Of a stretch of 64,000 nt of DNA, positions 8,299 to 15,842 are shown in pieces (the first letter of the stretch is position 1; the number at the start of each line of letters is the position of its first letter). Origin of the DNA: Pseudomonadota bacterium (lineage in GTDB: Bacteria > Myxococcota > Myxococcia > Myxococcales > Myxococcaceae); the NCBI GenBank assembly GCA_023426545.1, contig JAFAAN010000129.1:1-64000 (forward strand). The letters run 5' to 3'. The translations under genes and the position numbers were made by a program. Below the pieces are notes generated by a model. The model had not been told where the DNA came from. It did no database searches and saw only the letters and a program-made list of their open reading frames with translations.

Positions 8299-8675
8299 GG
8301 CGCCACCTCCCGGGCCGACAGCGCGCCGCCGGGGGGCGCATCCTCACCGGGAGCGGCGGACCGGGCCTCGCCCGCCAGCGCGCGCGTCAGCCGGGCACCG
8401 GCCCACAACCCCACCAACAGCGTCTGGAGCCCGAAGAAGAAGTACTCCTCCAGCGGCAGGTAGCCCAGCTTGATGCCCCAGATGCGCTCCGGGTCGAAGC
8501 CCCACAGGCCCCACTTCACCGCCATGTTGTCCCACGGCGACGTCGCCGCGTAGACGACGATGAGCAGCAGCCCCATGGGCGCCAGGCTCCTGGCCGTGAA
8601 GGTGCGGCGATACCGCCAGACCAGGAAGAGAATGGGCACCACCACGAACACCCCGAGGAATCGCGCGTACGTCAT
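8295..8675 (-). CDS. crtYc: Lycopene cyclase domain protein, first subunit
   Basis: This 126-residue membrane protein carries the GIKLGYLPLEEYFFFGLQTLL motif in the form typical of CrtYc; the PLEE signature is shared with the partner subunit. Three hydrophobic segments are seen, followed by a polar C-terminal tail (residues 100-126). Its start codon overlaps by four bases the stop of a small upstream ORF and its stop overlaps the start of crtYd, so the three are translationally coupled. Confidence 0.88.
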   Translation of the reverse strand: MTYARFLGVFVVVPILFLVWRYRRTFTARSLAPMGLLLIVVYAATSPWDNMAVKWGLWGFDPERIWGIKLGYLPLEEYFFFGLQTLLVGLWAGARLTRALAGEARSAAPGEDAPPGGALSAREVAP

Positions 8676-8836
8676 CCCGGTCCTCCACTCCGTTCAGGCG
8701 CCACCCGTACCATGCGCCCGCTGGAGCGGAGCGAGTGCGTCCGCCCCCGCCACGTCACCGTGCCCCGCTGCCACAGCGAGCGCACGAAGGCCGCCAGCAG
8801 CAGCGCCTCCCCAGGAGCCAGTCCGTCACCGCGCAT
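8672..8836 (-). CDS. Small coupled ORF, probable remnant of a glycosyltransferase
   Basis: A 54-residue frame begins at ATG 8834-8836 inside the end of crtB (11-base overlap) and stops at 8672, overlapping the crtYc start as ATGA. The sequence includes GEALLLAAFVRSLWQRG and VTWRGRTHSLR, which resembles the C-terminal tail of family-2 glycosyltransferases (basic helix followed by WRGRxY/H). M. xanthus carries extra genes (crtD, crtC and an unassigned ORF) at this point of the operon; here they are absent and only this tail is left. The best reading is a deletion scar whose frame is kept because it couples crtB translation to crtYc. Family assignment is uncertain. Confidence 0.45.
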   Translation of the reverse strand: MRGDGLAPGEALLLAAFVRSLWQRGTVTWRGRTHSLRSSGRMVRVAPERSGGPG

Positions 8837-9854
8837 GGCGCGCGCCCCCTTCCATCCCGGTGGGCAGCAAGGGCATGTGCACCTCGCCCCGAGGCGCGGG
8901 CAGCACCGCGCCGGGCCGCACCAGGACCGCGGTGGCCAGCGCGAGCTTGCGGCGCGTCGTCACGTGGGCGCGGGCGCTGAACACGTCGTAGTCGCGCGCC
9001 TCGATGTCGCGCAGGATGTCGCCATAGATGGCGCCCATCAGCCGCACCATCCGCTGGCTGCCGAAACCCGTGAGGTAGCGCACCCCGGCCGCCGCGCGCG
9101 CGTAGTACGCCCGCGAGCGCTCCACCTGGAAACGCATGAAAGAGCGCCAGCGCGCGTCCACCTGCCCGCGCCGCAGGTCGTCCTCCGACAGTCCGAAGGC
9201 CGCCAGTTCCTCGGCGGGCAGGTACACCCGGCCGCGCTCCAGGTCCTCGCGGACGTCGCGAAGGATGTTGGTGAGCTGCATGGCCCGGCCCAGGTCGGCC
9301 GCGGGCTCCACCGCCGCCGCGTCCGAGCACCCCAGCACCGGCGTCAGCATCAGCCCCACCACGCCCGCCACGCGGTAGCAGTAGAGGTCCAGCTCCGCCC
9401 AGGAGGCATAGCGGTGCTTCGTCAGGTCCATCTCCATGCCGGAGATGAGGTCCTGGAAGGGTTGCTCCGGAATCCGGAAGCACCGCACCGCGTGCTCGAG
9501 CGCTGCGAACTCCCCCGCGTCCCACGGCGCCTCGCCCTCTCCACCCTTCACCCGGTCCGCCGGCGGCCCCAGCTCGCGCGAGGCCAGCTCCGGCATGGGC
9601 AGGTACAGCGCCGCCACCCGCCGCCGCGCCCGCGCCAGCCGCACGGGCAGCGCCTCGGCGGCGCCCGCCGCGTCGTCACCATCCACCATGTCGTCCAGGC
9701 GCCGGCAGAAGGCATAGAGCGCGAAGGCCGCCTTCCGCCGCAGTCCGAAGAGCAGGTACGAGGCGAAGAAGAAGCTCCTGGCGTGGTGACGCGTCACCTG
9801 CTTCGCCCGCGCGTAGCCACGCTCCACCAGCGCCAGGTCGGCGGCCGGGCTCAT
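8826..9854 (-). CDS. crtB: Phytoene synthase
   Basis: A squalene/phytoene synthase of 342 residues that condenses two geranylgeranyl diphosphates to phytoene. Both Asp-rich substrate motifs are visible: DDMVD (residues about 52-56, in CRRLDDMVDGDDAA) and the second in QLTNILRDVREDLERGRVYLP. RSFFFAS near the N-terminus is also typical. A GTG at 9926 would add 24 residues without family character, so the ATG at 9854 is preferred; it overlaps the crtI stop by four bases (ATGA). Confidence 0.93.
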   Translation of the reverse strand: MSPAADLALVERGYARAKQVTRHHARSFFFASYLLFGLRRKAAFALYAFCRRLDDMVDGDDAAGAAEALPVRLARARRRVAALYLPMPELASRELGPPADRVKGGEGEAPWDAGEFAALEHAVRCFRIPEQPFQDLISGMEMDLTKHRYASWAELDLYCYRVAGVVGLMLTPVLGCSDAAAVEPAADLGRAMQLTNILRDVREDLERGRVYLPAEELAAFGLSEDDLRRGQVDARWRSFMRFQVERSRAYYARAAAGVRYLTGFGSQRMVRLMGAIYGDILRDIEARDYDVFSARAHVTTRRKLALATAVLVRPGAVLPAPRGEVHMPLLPTGMEGGARHAR

Positions 9855-11404
9855 GCCGCCACCTCGGCCGGCGGCTCGGTGGCGGCGCTCCTGGGAGACA
9901 GCCGGACACCCTGCTCCCGGGCCCACGCCATCAGCCGCTCCGTCACCAGCCGCGCGGAGATGAGCACCGTGGGCAGGCCCGTCCCCGGCTGCGTGGAGGC
10001 GCCCACGAAGAAGAGGTTCTTCACCCGCGCGTCCTGGTTGGACGGACGGAAGGGGCCAATCTGCGTGAAGTTCTGCGACAGGCCGAAGGCGCTGCCTCGC
10101 GCGAGGTTGAACGCGCCCGCCCAGTCATCCGGCGTGAAGACGCGCTCCACCTCGATGTCCGCCTCCAGCGAGGGGAAGCCCAGCTCCGCCATTCGCGCGA
10201 ACACCTTGGCGCGCACCCTGGGGCCCTCCTCCTGCCAGTCCAAGCCCGGGTGCTGGTGCGGCACGGGCACCAGGACGTAGAGCGCGTCCTTGCCCTCTGG
10301 CGCCAGGGACGCGTCGGTGCGCGTGGGCGCGTTCACGTAGAAGCTGGGGTCCTCGGGGACGCGGAAGCGCTCGAAGATGTCGTCGAAGGAGCCCTTGTAG
10401 TCCCGGCCGAACACCACGTTGTGGTGCAGCAGCTCCGGGTAGCGCCGCCGCAGGCCCAGGTAGAGCATGTAGCCGCTGGACGTGAAACGCAGCGTCTCCT
10501 TGCGCTTGAGCGTCGTCGCCCGCGGGTCGAGCAGCTTCTCGTACGCGTAGGGCAGGTCCGCATTGCACAGCACCGCGTCCGCCTCCACCACCTCGCCGCC
10601 CTCCAGCCGCACGCCCCGGGTGCGCCCCGCGTCGGTGAGGATGCGCTCCACGGGCGCGCCGTAGCGGATGCGCACGCCTTCCTCCAGGGCCAGCCGCTCC
10701 AGCGCCTGGGGGATGGCGTACAGCCCGCCTTGGGGGAACCAGATGCCCACGCCCAGCTCGGCGAAGGGCAGCAGGCCGTACACGGCGGGCGACGCGAAGG
10801 GCGACACGCCCAGGTACATCGTCTGGAACGTCATCGCCGCGCGCAGCCGCTCGTCCTGGAAGAAGCGGCTGACGACCCCGTACATGCGGCGGTGGGCGCG
10901 CACCTGGAAGATGCGGGCGAGCACGCGAGGAGACAAGTAGTCGCGCAGGCCCGCGTAGTTGCGGCCCACCAGGTGGTCCAGGCTGGTGCGGTACTGGACG
11001 CGGCCCTGGGCCAGGAAGGCGAGGTAGCGCGCGTAGCTGCCGGGCTCCACCCGCTCCAGCTCGCGGCCCATGGCGCACAGCTCGGAGGTGAAGGTGATGG
11101 CCGAGCCATCCCGGAAGTGGACACGATAGTTCGGGTCGCACTTGCGCAGCGTCAGGTAGTCCTCGATGCGCCGCCCCAGGGCGCGAAAGGTCTCCTCGAA
11201 GACCTCCGGCATCAGCACGATGGTGGGGCCCAGGTCCCACGTGAAGCCATCCACCCGCAGCCGATTGCAGCGCCCACCCGGCCCGTCCGTCTTCTCGAAG
11301 AGCTGGACGTCGAAGCCCTGGTGCGCCAGCCGGGCGGCGGCGGCCAGCCCGCCCACGCCCGCGCCCACCACCACCACGCGCCTGCCCTGTGTCGATGCGC
11401 TCAT
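9851..11404 (-). CDS. crtI: Phytoene desaturase (CrtI family)
   Basis: This 517-residue flavoprotein begins with the FAD-binding motif VVVVGAGVGGLAAAARLAHQG (GxGxxG, residues 10-30) and ends with the CrtI signature FFVGASTQPGTGLPTVLISARL. It would introduce double bases into phytoene toward lycopene. M. xanthus divides this work between two CrtI-type enzymes, one in the carotenoid operon (CrtIb) and one elsewhere; this is the operon copy by position. The gene follows crtE after seven bases and overlaps crtB by four. Confidence 0.92.
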   Translation of the reverse strand: MSASTQGRRVVVVGAGVGGLAAAARLAHQGFDVQLFEKTDGPGGRCNRLRVDGFTWDLGPTIVLMPEVFEETFRALGRRIEDYLTLRKCDPNYRVHFRDGSAITFTSELCAMGRELERVEPGSYARYLAFLAQGRVQYRTSLDHLVGRNYAGLRDYLSPRVLARIFQVRAHRRMYGVVSRFFQDERLRAAMTFQTMYLGVSPFASPAVYGLLPFAELGVGIWFPQGGLYAIPQALERLALEEGVRIRYGAPVERILTDAGRTRGVRLEGGEVVEADAVLCNADLPYAYEKLLDPRATTLKRKETLRFTSSGYMLYLGLRRRYPELLHHNVVFGRDYKGSFDDIFERFRVPEDPSFYVNAPTRTDASLAPEGKDALYVLVPVPHQHPGLDWQEEGPRVRAKVFARMAELGFPSLEADIEVERVFTPDDWAGAFNLARGSAFGLSQNFTQIGPFRPSNQDARVKNLFFVGASTQPGTGLPTVLISARLVTERLMAWAREQGVRLSPRSAATEPPAEVAA

Positions 11405-11411
11405 GGCGTCC

Positions 11412-12497
11412 TCAGGCGGCGCGGTGGGCCAGCCGGTCGATGAGGGCGTCCAGCAGCTCCCTCACTCCGTTGGGGTTGGGCAGCGAACGCAGGGCACGGC
11501 GCGCGGCACGGGATGCTCGCATCACCCCGCGCTCACACGCGGCCCTGCCGCCGCGGGACTCCACCAGTGCGCGGGCGCGGGCCAGCGCGGCCGCGTCCTT
11601 CCGCTCCACCGGCAGCGCCCACAGCGCCTCCAGCTCCGCGCGCTCGGCCTCGCTGGCGCGGGCGTAGGCGGCCAGCACGGGAAAGGTCCGCTTGCCTTGC
11701 AGGAAGTCGCCGTCAGTGGCCTTGCCCGCGACGCGGGAGTCGCCAAAAAGGCCCAGCAAATCGTCCCGGAGCTGGTAGGCAAGGCCGACGTGACGGCCCA
11801 CGCGCTCCACCCCCTCCGCGAGCTCAGCGGAGGCACCGCCCAGCAGGGCCCCGCACACCAGCGGGGCGCTGAAGCCGTAGCGCGCCGTCTTGAGGCGCGC
11901 CACGCGCAGCGCCTGGAACAGCGTCACCTGCGAGAGCGGCGCGCGCCCCAGGTCCAGGTCCAGGTACTGCCCGGCCGCGGTGTGGCGGCACACGCCCAGG
12001 TAGTACTGCACCACGCTGGCCACGCCCGGAAGGCCGGAGCCCAGCATGGCCTCCAGTGCGCGCGCGAAGAGGTGGTCTCCCATCACCACCGCCAGGTCCT
12101 CGCCCGCGCGGCCCGGCGCCAGCAGCCGGTGCAGCGACGGCGCGCCCCGGCGCAGCTCCGCCTGGTCCGCCACGTCGTCGTGGATGAGGAGGAAGGTGTG
12201 CAGCAGCTCCAGCCCGGCCGCGAAGCGCCAGAGCCCCGAGGGCACCACCGCGCGCCCCCGCGCCAGGCAGTAACCCGCCACCACCAGCGCCGGCCGCAGC
12301 CGCTTGGCGGGCCGCAGGGTGTACGCCCGGGCCTTCAGCACCGCCTGCGTCCAGCGCTCGTCCAGGGTCCCCTCGTCGGGAAGCTCGAACAGCTCCGCCA
12401 GCGAGGCCTCCACCTCCACCTGGACCAACCGCAGCCAGGCTTGCTCCAGAGGAAACAGGCCCGTCGATGGCTGCGCATCGGGGAGCGTGAGTGCCAT
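11412..12497 (-). CDS. crtE: Geranylgeranyl diphosphate synthase
   Basis: A trans-isoprenyl diphosphate synthase of 361 residues, first gene of the carotenoid operon. The first Asp-rich motif is LLIHDDVAD (residues about 107-115) and the second YQLRDDLLGLFGD (about 237-249); RLRPALV and the KTARYGF loop are also conserved. It makes the C20 precursor used by CrtB. A purine-rich ribosome-binding site (CGGAGGAAGAAG) lies directly ahead of the ATG at 12495-12497. Confidence 0.92.
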   Translation of the reverse strand: MALTLPDAQPSTGLFPLEQAWLRLVQVEVEASLAELFELPDEGTLDERWTQAVLKARAYTLRPAKRLRPALVVAGYCLARGRAVVPSGLWRFAAGLELLHTFLLIHDDVADQAELRRGAPSLHRLLAPGRAGEDLAVVMGDHLFARALEAMLGSGLPGVASVVQYYLGVCRHTAAGQYLDLDLGRAPLSQVTLFQALRVARLKTARYGFSAPLVCGALLGGASAELAEGVERVGRHVGLAYQLRDDLLGLFGDSRVAGKATDGDFLQGKRTFPVLAAYARASEAERAELEALWALPVERKDAAALARARALVESRGGRAACERGVMRASRAARRALRSLPNPNGVRELLDALIDRLAHRAA

Positions 12498-12534
12498 GCT
12501 TCTTCCTCCGGAGGTCCCGTCCCTTTGCTCCCGA

Positions 12535-12564
12535 GAGGTAGCGTTTGCGTCTAGAGTTTGTCAA
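12535..12564 (-). promoter_or_regulatory. Likely promoter of the carotenoid operon
   Basis: On the minus strand a consensus -35 box TTGACA lies at 12559-12564. Eighteen bases further on is TACCTC (12535-12540), a weak -10 box. The predicted start would be about 30-35 bases upstream of the crtE ATG. The -35 box sits inside the tandem repeats listed next, as expected for a repressor site. Confidence 0.5.
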
Positions 12565-12601
12565 GGGAACGTCTAAGGTTTGCAAAAACCTTGTACACAG
12601 G
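12547..12601. promoter_or_regulatory. Tandem 11-bp repeats, candidate CarA/CarH-type operator
   Basis: Five consecutive 11-base units can be drawn between 12547 and 12601. CGTCTAGAGTTTG (12548) and CGTCTAAGGTTTG (12570) are near-identical and lie 22 bases apart, and the units at 12558 (TTGTCAA), 12580 (TTGCAAA) and 12591 (TTGTACA) fall on the same 11-base phase. The last matches the nTnTACA core described for CarH-type operators. The array covers the -35 box of crtE and lies within 10 bases of the divergent gene at 12611, so it could control both directions. Binding is inferred from phase, position and the presence of the MerR gene in the operon. Confidence 0.45.
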
Positions 12602-12610
12602 AGCCCCTTC

Positions 12611-13174
12611 ATGAAGGTGTGGATCGCAGGCGCGCTGTCCGTGTCGCTGGCGGCGGGAAGCGCGCTGGGTTCGGCACCTGCATCGGCTCCGGTGGACGTG
12701 ACCTTGCGGACGTCCGCGGGCAAGGAGGTCCGGCTCTCCAAGTGGCGCGGGAAGCCCGTCATCCTGTTCTACGAGGACAAGGACTCGACCAAGCTCAACA
12801 GGACGCTGAAGAAGGAGCTGTTCGCCCGGGGGCAGGCGCACGGAATCCTGGACGCCGCCTGGGTCCTGTCCGTCGCGAACCTCCAGAACTTCGACTTCTT
12901 TCCAGCGCGGCAGATTGCGCTGTCGTTCGTCCGGGACGAGGAGAAGAAGGTGGGCGTGCCCATCCTGGTGGACATGGATGGAGCCCTGGGGAAGGCGCCC
13001 TGGAAGCTGCCGTTGAAGACCTCCAACGTGGTGCTGCTGGACGCGGACGGGGCGCTCGCCTACCGGCACTCGGGGCGGATGAAGCCGGAGGAGCTGACGA
13101 ACTTCTTCGCCGTCCTGAGCCGCCTGGTGGGCGTGGACCTGAACAGCCCCGTCCCGGCGGAGCCCACCCCATGA
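12611..13174 (+). CDS. Exported thioredoxin-fold protein, YtfJ-like
   Basis: The 187-residue product starts with a signal peptide (MKVWIAGALSVSLAAGSALGSA) and continues as a thioredoxin-like domain with RLSKWRGKPVILFYEDKD, where peroxiredoxin-type proteins carry CxxC or Cys; no catalytic Cys is present. The later half (VPILVDMDGALGKAPWKLPL, then NVVLLDADGALAYRHSGRM) resembles the periplasmic YtfJ family. The start at 12611 is preferred over an upstream in-frame ATG because it begins the signal peptide and follows CAGGAG. It is divergent from crtE and overlaps the following SDR gene by four bases (ATGA). Confidence 0.65.
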   Translation: MKVWIAGALSVSLAAGSALGSAPASAPVDVTLRTSAGKEVRLSKWRGKPVILFYEDKDSTKLNRTLKKELFARGQAHGILDAAWVLSVANLQNFDFFPARQIALSFVRDEEKKVGVPILVDMDGALGKAPWKLPLKTSNVVLLDADGALAYRHSGRMKPEELTNFFAVLSRLVGVDLNSPVPAEPTP

Positions 13175-14076
13175 AGGTCGCCGTCACCGGAGCGAGCGGC
13201 TTTCTCGGTCCAAGGCTCGTCCAGGGTTTGCTGGAGCAAGGACACGCGGTGCATGTCCTGGCCCGCGACGTCGAGCAGGCCCTGGGCCGCCTGCCCGCCG
13301 GGGTGACGGGTGCGCACTATGACGCCGCCGCGCTCGTGCCCCCCGAGTCCCTCGCGGGCGCGGAGGCCGTCATCCACCTGGCGGGCGAGCCCGTGGCCCA
13401 GCGGTGGACGCACGAGGCGAGGCGCCGCATCCACGACAGCCGCGTGCACGGCACGCGCGCGCTGGTGGCGGCGATGCGGGAGGCGGGCACGGTGAGGCGG
13501 TTCGTGTCGGCGTCAGCCATTGGCTTCTACGGCGGCACGCGCGGCGCGGAGCCGCTGACGGAGGAGAGCCCCCCGGGAGACGACTTCCTGGCCCGCGTGT
13601 GCGTGGACTGGGAGGCAGAGGCCATCCAGGCGCGCGAGGCCGGCATCGCGACGACGGTGGTCCGCATGGGCATGGTGCTGCACCCTGCCGGCGGCGCGCT
13701 CCACAAGATGCTGCCCCCCTTCCGCATGGGGGCGGGCGGCCCGGTGGGCAGCGGCGAGCAGTACGTGAGCTGGGTACACCGCGAGGACGCGCTGGACCTG
13801 CTGCGCTTCGTGCTGGTCCACCCGGAGGTAGAGGGGCTGGTGAACGCCACCGCGCCCACGCCCGTGACGAACGCCGTCTTCGCGCACACGCTGGGCCACG
13901 TGCTGGGACGTCCCTCCGTGGTGCGCGTGCCGGCCTTCATGCTCAAGGCCACCCTGGGGGAGATGGCGAGGATGGTGCTGGAGGGCCAGCGCGTGCTGCC
14001 CGAGCGCGCCCAGGCCGCGGGCTTCGTGTTCCGCTACCCGGAGTTGGAGGACGCACTGCGCGACCTGCTGGCGTAG
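13171..14076 (+). CDS. TIGR01777-type NAD-dependent epimerase (SDR)
   Basis: An extended short-chain dehydrogenase of 301 residues with the N-terminal nucleotide motif TGASGFLGPRLV (GxxGxxG) and the family pattern HLAGEPVAQRWTHEARRRI and SASAIGFYG. This family (E. coli YfcH, plant GC1 relatives) has no settled substrate. Relatives often occur in light-regulated gene sets with B12-dependent LitR/CarH regulators and photolyases, which fits its place divergent from the carotenoid operon (inference). Stop at 14074-14076 marks the last high-GC coding sequence before the AT-richer island. Confidence 0.85.
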   Translation: MKVAVTGASGFLGPRLVQGLLEQGHAVHVLARDVEQALGRLPAGVTGAHYDAAALVPPESLAGAEAVIHLAGEPVAQRWTHEARRRIHDSRVHGTRALVAAMREAGTVRRFVSASAIGFYGGTRGAEPLTEESPPGDDFLARVCVDWEAEAIQAREAGIATTVVRMGMVLHPAGGALHKMLPPFRMGAGGPVGSGEQYVSWVHREDALDLLRFVLVHPEVEGLVNATAPTPVTNAVFAHTLGHVLGRPSVVRVPAFMLKATLGEMARMVLEGQRVLPERAQAAGFVFRYPELEDALRDLLA

Positions 14077-14378
14077 GGTGCGACATCAGTACCAAGGGGT
14101 CATCGTAGAGTATTGACGCCTCTAGAAGAATCGTAGTTGACGGGCCGGCCTTCCGAGCACGGCAAGCTTGGTTCGCGCAATTAGACCGCGCACCCTGTGA
14201 AATCGGGATTAGGCGCAGCCACATCGAGCGGCTGTAGGGTCGACCAACCATCCGAGTCGGTACTTACCCACGACGACGCAGACTGGAGACCGTCAGCCAA
14301 GTGGCTATTATCATAGAGATCAAGCGGTCACTTCCTTCCACACTGGCCGGAAGGCCAAGCGCGGAGAACCTGGAAACC
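14077..14378. other. AT-richer leader of the dGTPase/nucleotidyltransferase island
   Basis: No gene is seen here. Base composition drops within a few dozen bases of the preceding stop codon. TTGAC-type -35-like hexamers occur at about 14113 and 14137 but no clear -10 partner could be assigned. A GTG at 14301 is in frame with the next gene but the 26 residues it would add do not look like the family. Confidence 0.5.
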
Positions 14379-15842
14379 ATGACTCTAGATTGGCAACGGC
14401 TACTGTGTGACATACGCCTCCGTGAACTCATGGGTGGCCCTCCCTCTGTACGCATTAAGGAGGACGGTCGGACACAGTTCGACCGCGACTACGATCGGAC
14501 TATCTTCTCTACACCGGTACGACGTCTCCAGGACAAAACCCAGGTTTTCCCTTTAGAGCCGAATGATGCAGTTCGAACACGGCTGACACATTCCCTAGAG
14601 GTTTCAACGCTGGCTCGAGGAGTTGCCCGCGGGGCCGCTCAGTGGCTCCTCAGCGCTGGGCATATCAAATCCGAACAGCAAGCCCGCGATATCGAATCAA
14701 TCGCCGCAACCTGCGGATTGATTCATGACCTGGGCAACCCTCCTTTCGGACACGCTGGCGAGAAAGCCATTAGCAGTTGGTTCGAAAAGAAGCTGCATCA
14801 AGACGGAAGTTTTTTTGGCGAACTCGACTGTGCGCAGGGAGCGCGGCAACCTCAACTACGAAATGACTTCCTCTTATTCGAGGGCAACGCACAGACCATT
14901 AGAATTGTAACACGACTTCAACTACTTGCAGATGAGTACGGCCTTAACCTCACAGTTGGCACTTTGTCGGCAGCCATGAAGTACACTGCTGCATCGGACG
15001 AACTGGTCAGCAAATCACCTCACAGCAAAACAAAGCCCGGCTACTTCACGTCAGAGCATGACATTATTGAGAAAATCCGCGAGCAGTCGGGCACAGAGAC
15101 TGCCCGAAACCCTATCGCGTATTTAGTCGAAGCTTGTGACGACATGGTCTATGCCACCGTAGACATTGAAGACGGCGTCAAGAAGGGCATCGTCAGTTGG
15201 CAGGACGTGAAACGGGCGCTTCGGACACATTCGTCGCCGAGCGCACGACCCATTATCCGCAAACACATCAAGGACGCCCAAAGCTACATCAACAGGGCCA
15301 ATCCCCCACTGTCTGGGAAAGCTCGCGACGAAGCGATTTCACAGCATTTCCGAACGCTCGTCATCGGCACTATCAAAGTGGCCGTCCTCGACGCATTTAA
15401 AGCGTTTTACAACGAAATCATGCAGGGCGCAGAGCCCAAAAACGGAGAGTTAATAAAAGCCAGCAGCGCCGCTGACCTCATCAAAGCCTGCAAATCCGTC
15501 GGAGCCGCCTGCATTTATTCCTCTGATGAGACGCTTCGACTTGAGACTATGGGGCGCCGAATAATTCATGATCTAATGGACATCTTTTGGGATGGAGCCT
15601 CTGCATATCCCTCAATCCCACATCTACAGTCGGACGACGAACTTTTCCGCGATTTCACTCGCTCGCCCGAAGGGAAGATTTATAACCTCCTATCAAGAAA
15701 CTACCGAACGGCGTTTGAGTCCGCAATGAAGCGCCAAAAACTCCCTGAACGCTACCATCGCTTCCAACTCGTAACAGACTATGTATGCGGAATGACTGAC
15801 ACCTTCGCATGCAAGCTCCACACTCAACTCACCCATGGATAG
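14379..15842 (+). CDS. dGTPase-like HD-domain dNTP triphosphohydrolase
   Basis: A 487-residue member of the Dgt/SAMHD1-like HD family, which cleaves dNTPs to nucleoside and triphosphate. All four metal-binding positions are present: RLTHSLEVS (His near residue 71), LIHDLGNPPFGHAGE (His-Asp near 116-117) and ACDDMVYATVDIEDG (Asp near 255). The start at ATG 14379 gives the usual opening (MTLDWQRLLCDIRLRE) and has GGAGA about ten bases upstream. The gene uses many AT-rich codons unlike its neighbours, a sign of recent transfer. It overlaps the nucleotidyltransferase gene by eight bases. Dgt-type enzymes can be housekeeping, but some deplete dNTPs to stop phage; the isolated two-gene context supports the second possibility (inference). 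Confidence 0.88.
   Translation: MTLDWQRLLCDIRLRELMGGPPSVRIKEDGRTQFDRDYDRTIFSTPVRRLQDKTQVFPLEPNDAVRTRLTHSLEVSTLARGVARGAAQWLLSAGHIKSEQQARDIESIAATCGLIHDLGNPPFGHAGEKAISSWFEKKLHQDGSFFGELDCAQGARQPQLRNDFLLFEGNAQTIRIVTRLQLLADEYGLNLTVGTLSAAMKYTAASDELVSKSPHSKTKPGYFTSEHDIIEKIREQSGTETARNPIAYLVEACDDMVYATVDIEDGVKKGIVSWQDVKRALRTHSSPSARPIIRKHIKDAQSYINRANPPLSGKARDEAISQHFRTLVIGTIKVAVLDAFKAFYNEIMQGAEPKNGELIKASSAADLIKACKSVGAACIYSSDETLRLETMGRRIIHDLMDIFWDGASAYPSIPHLQSDDELFRDFTRSPEGKIYNLLSRNYRTAFESAMKRQKLPERYHRFQLVTDYVCGMTDTFACKLHTQLTHG

Noticed and set aside
8712..10280. Plus-strand frame across crtB and crtI
   Set aside because: Antisense shadow of two well-recognised enzymes.
14301..14378. GTG start at 14301 for the dGTPase-like gene
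   Set aside because: The extra 26 residues lack family character; ATG 14379 gives the normal opening and has a purine-rich site ahead.
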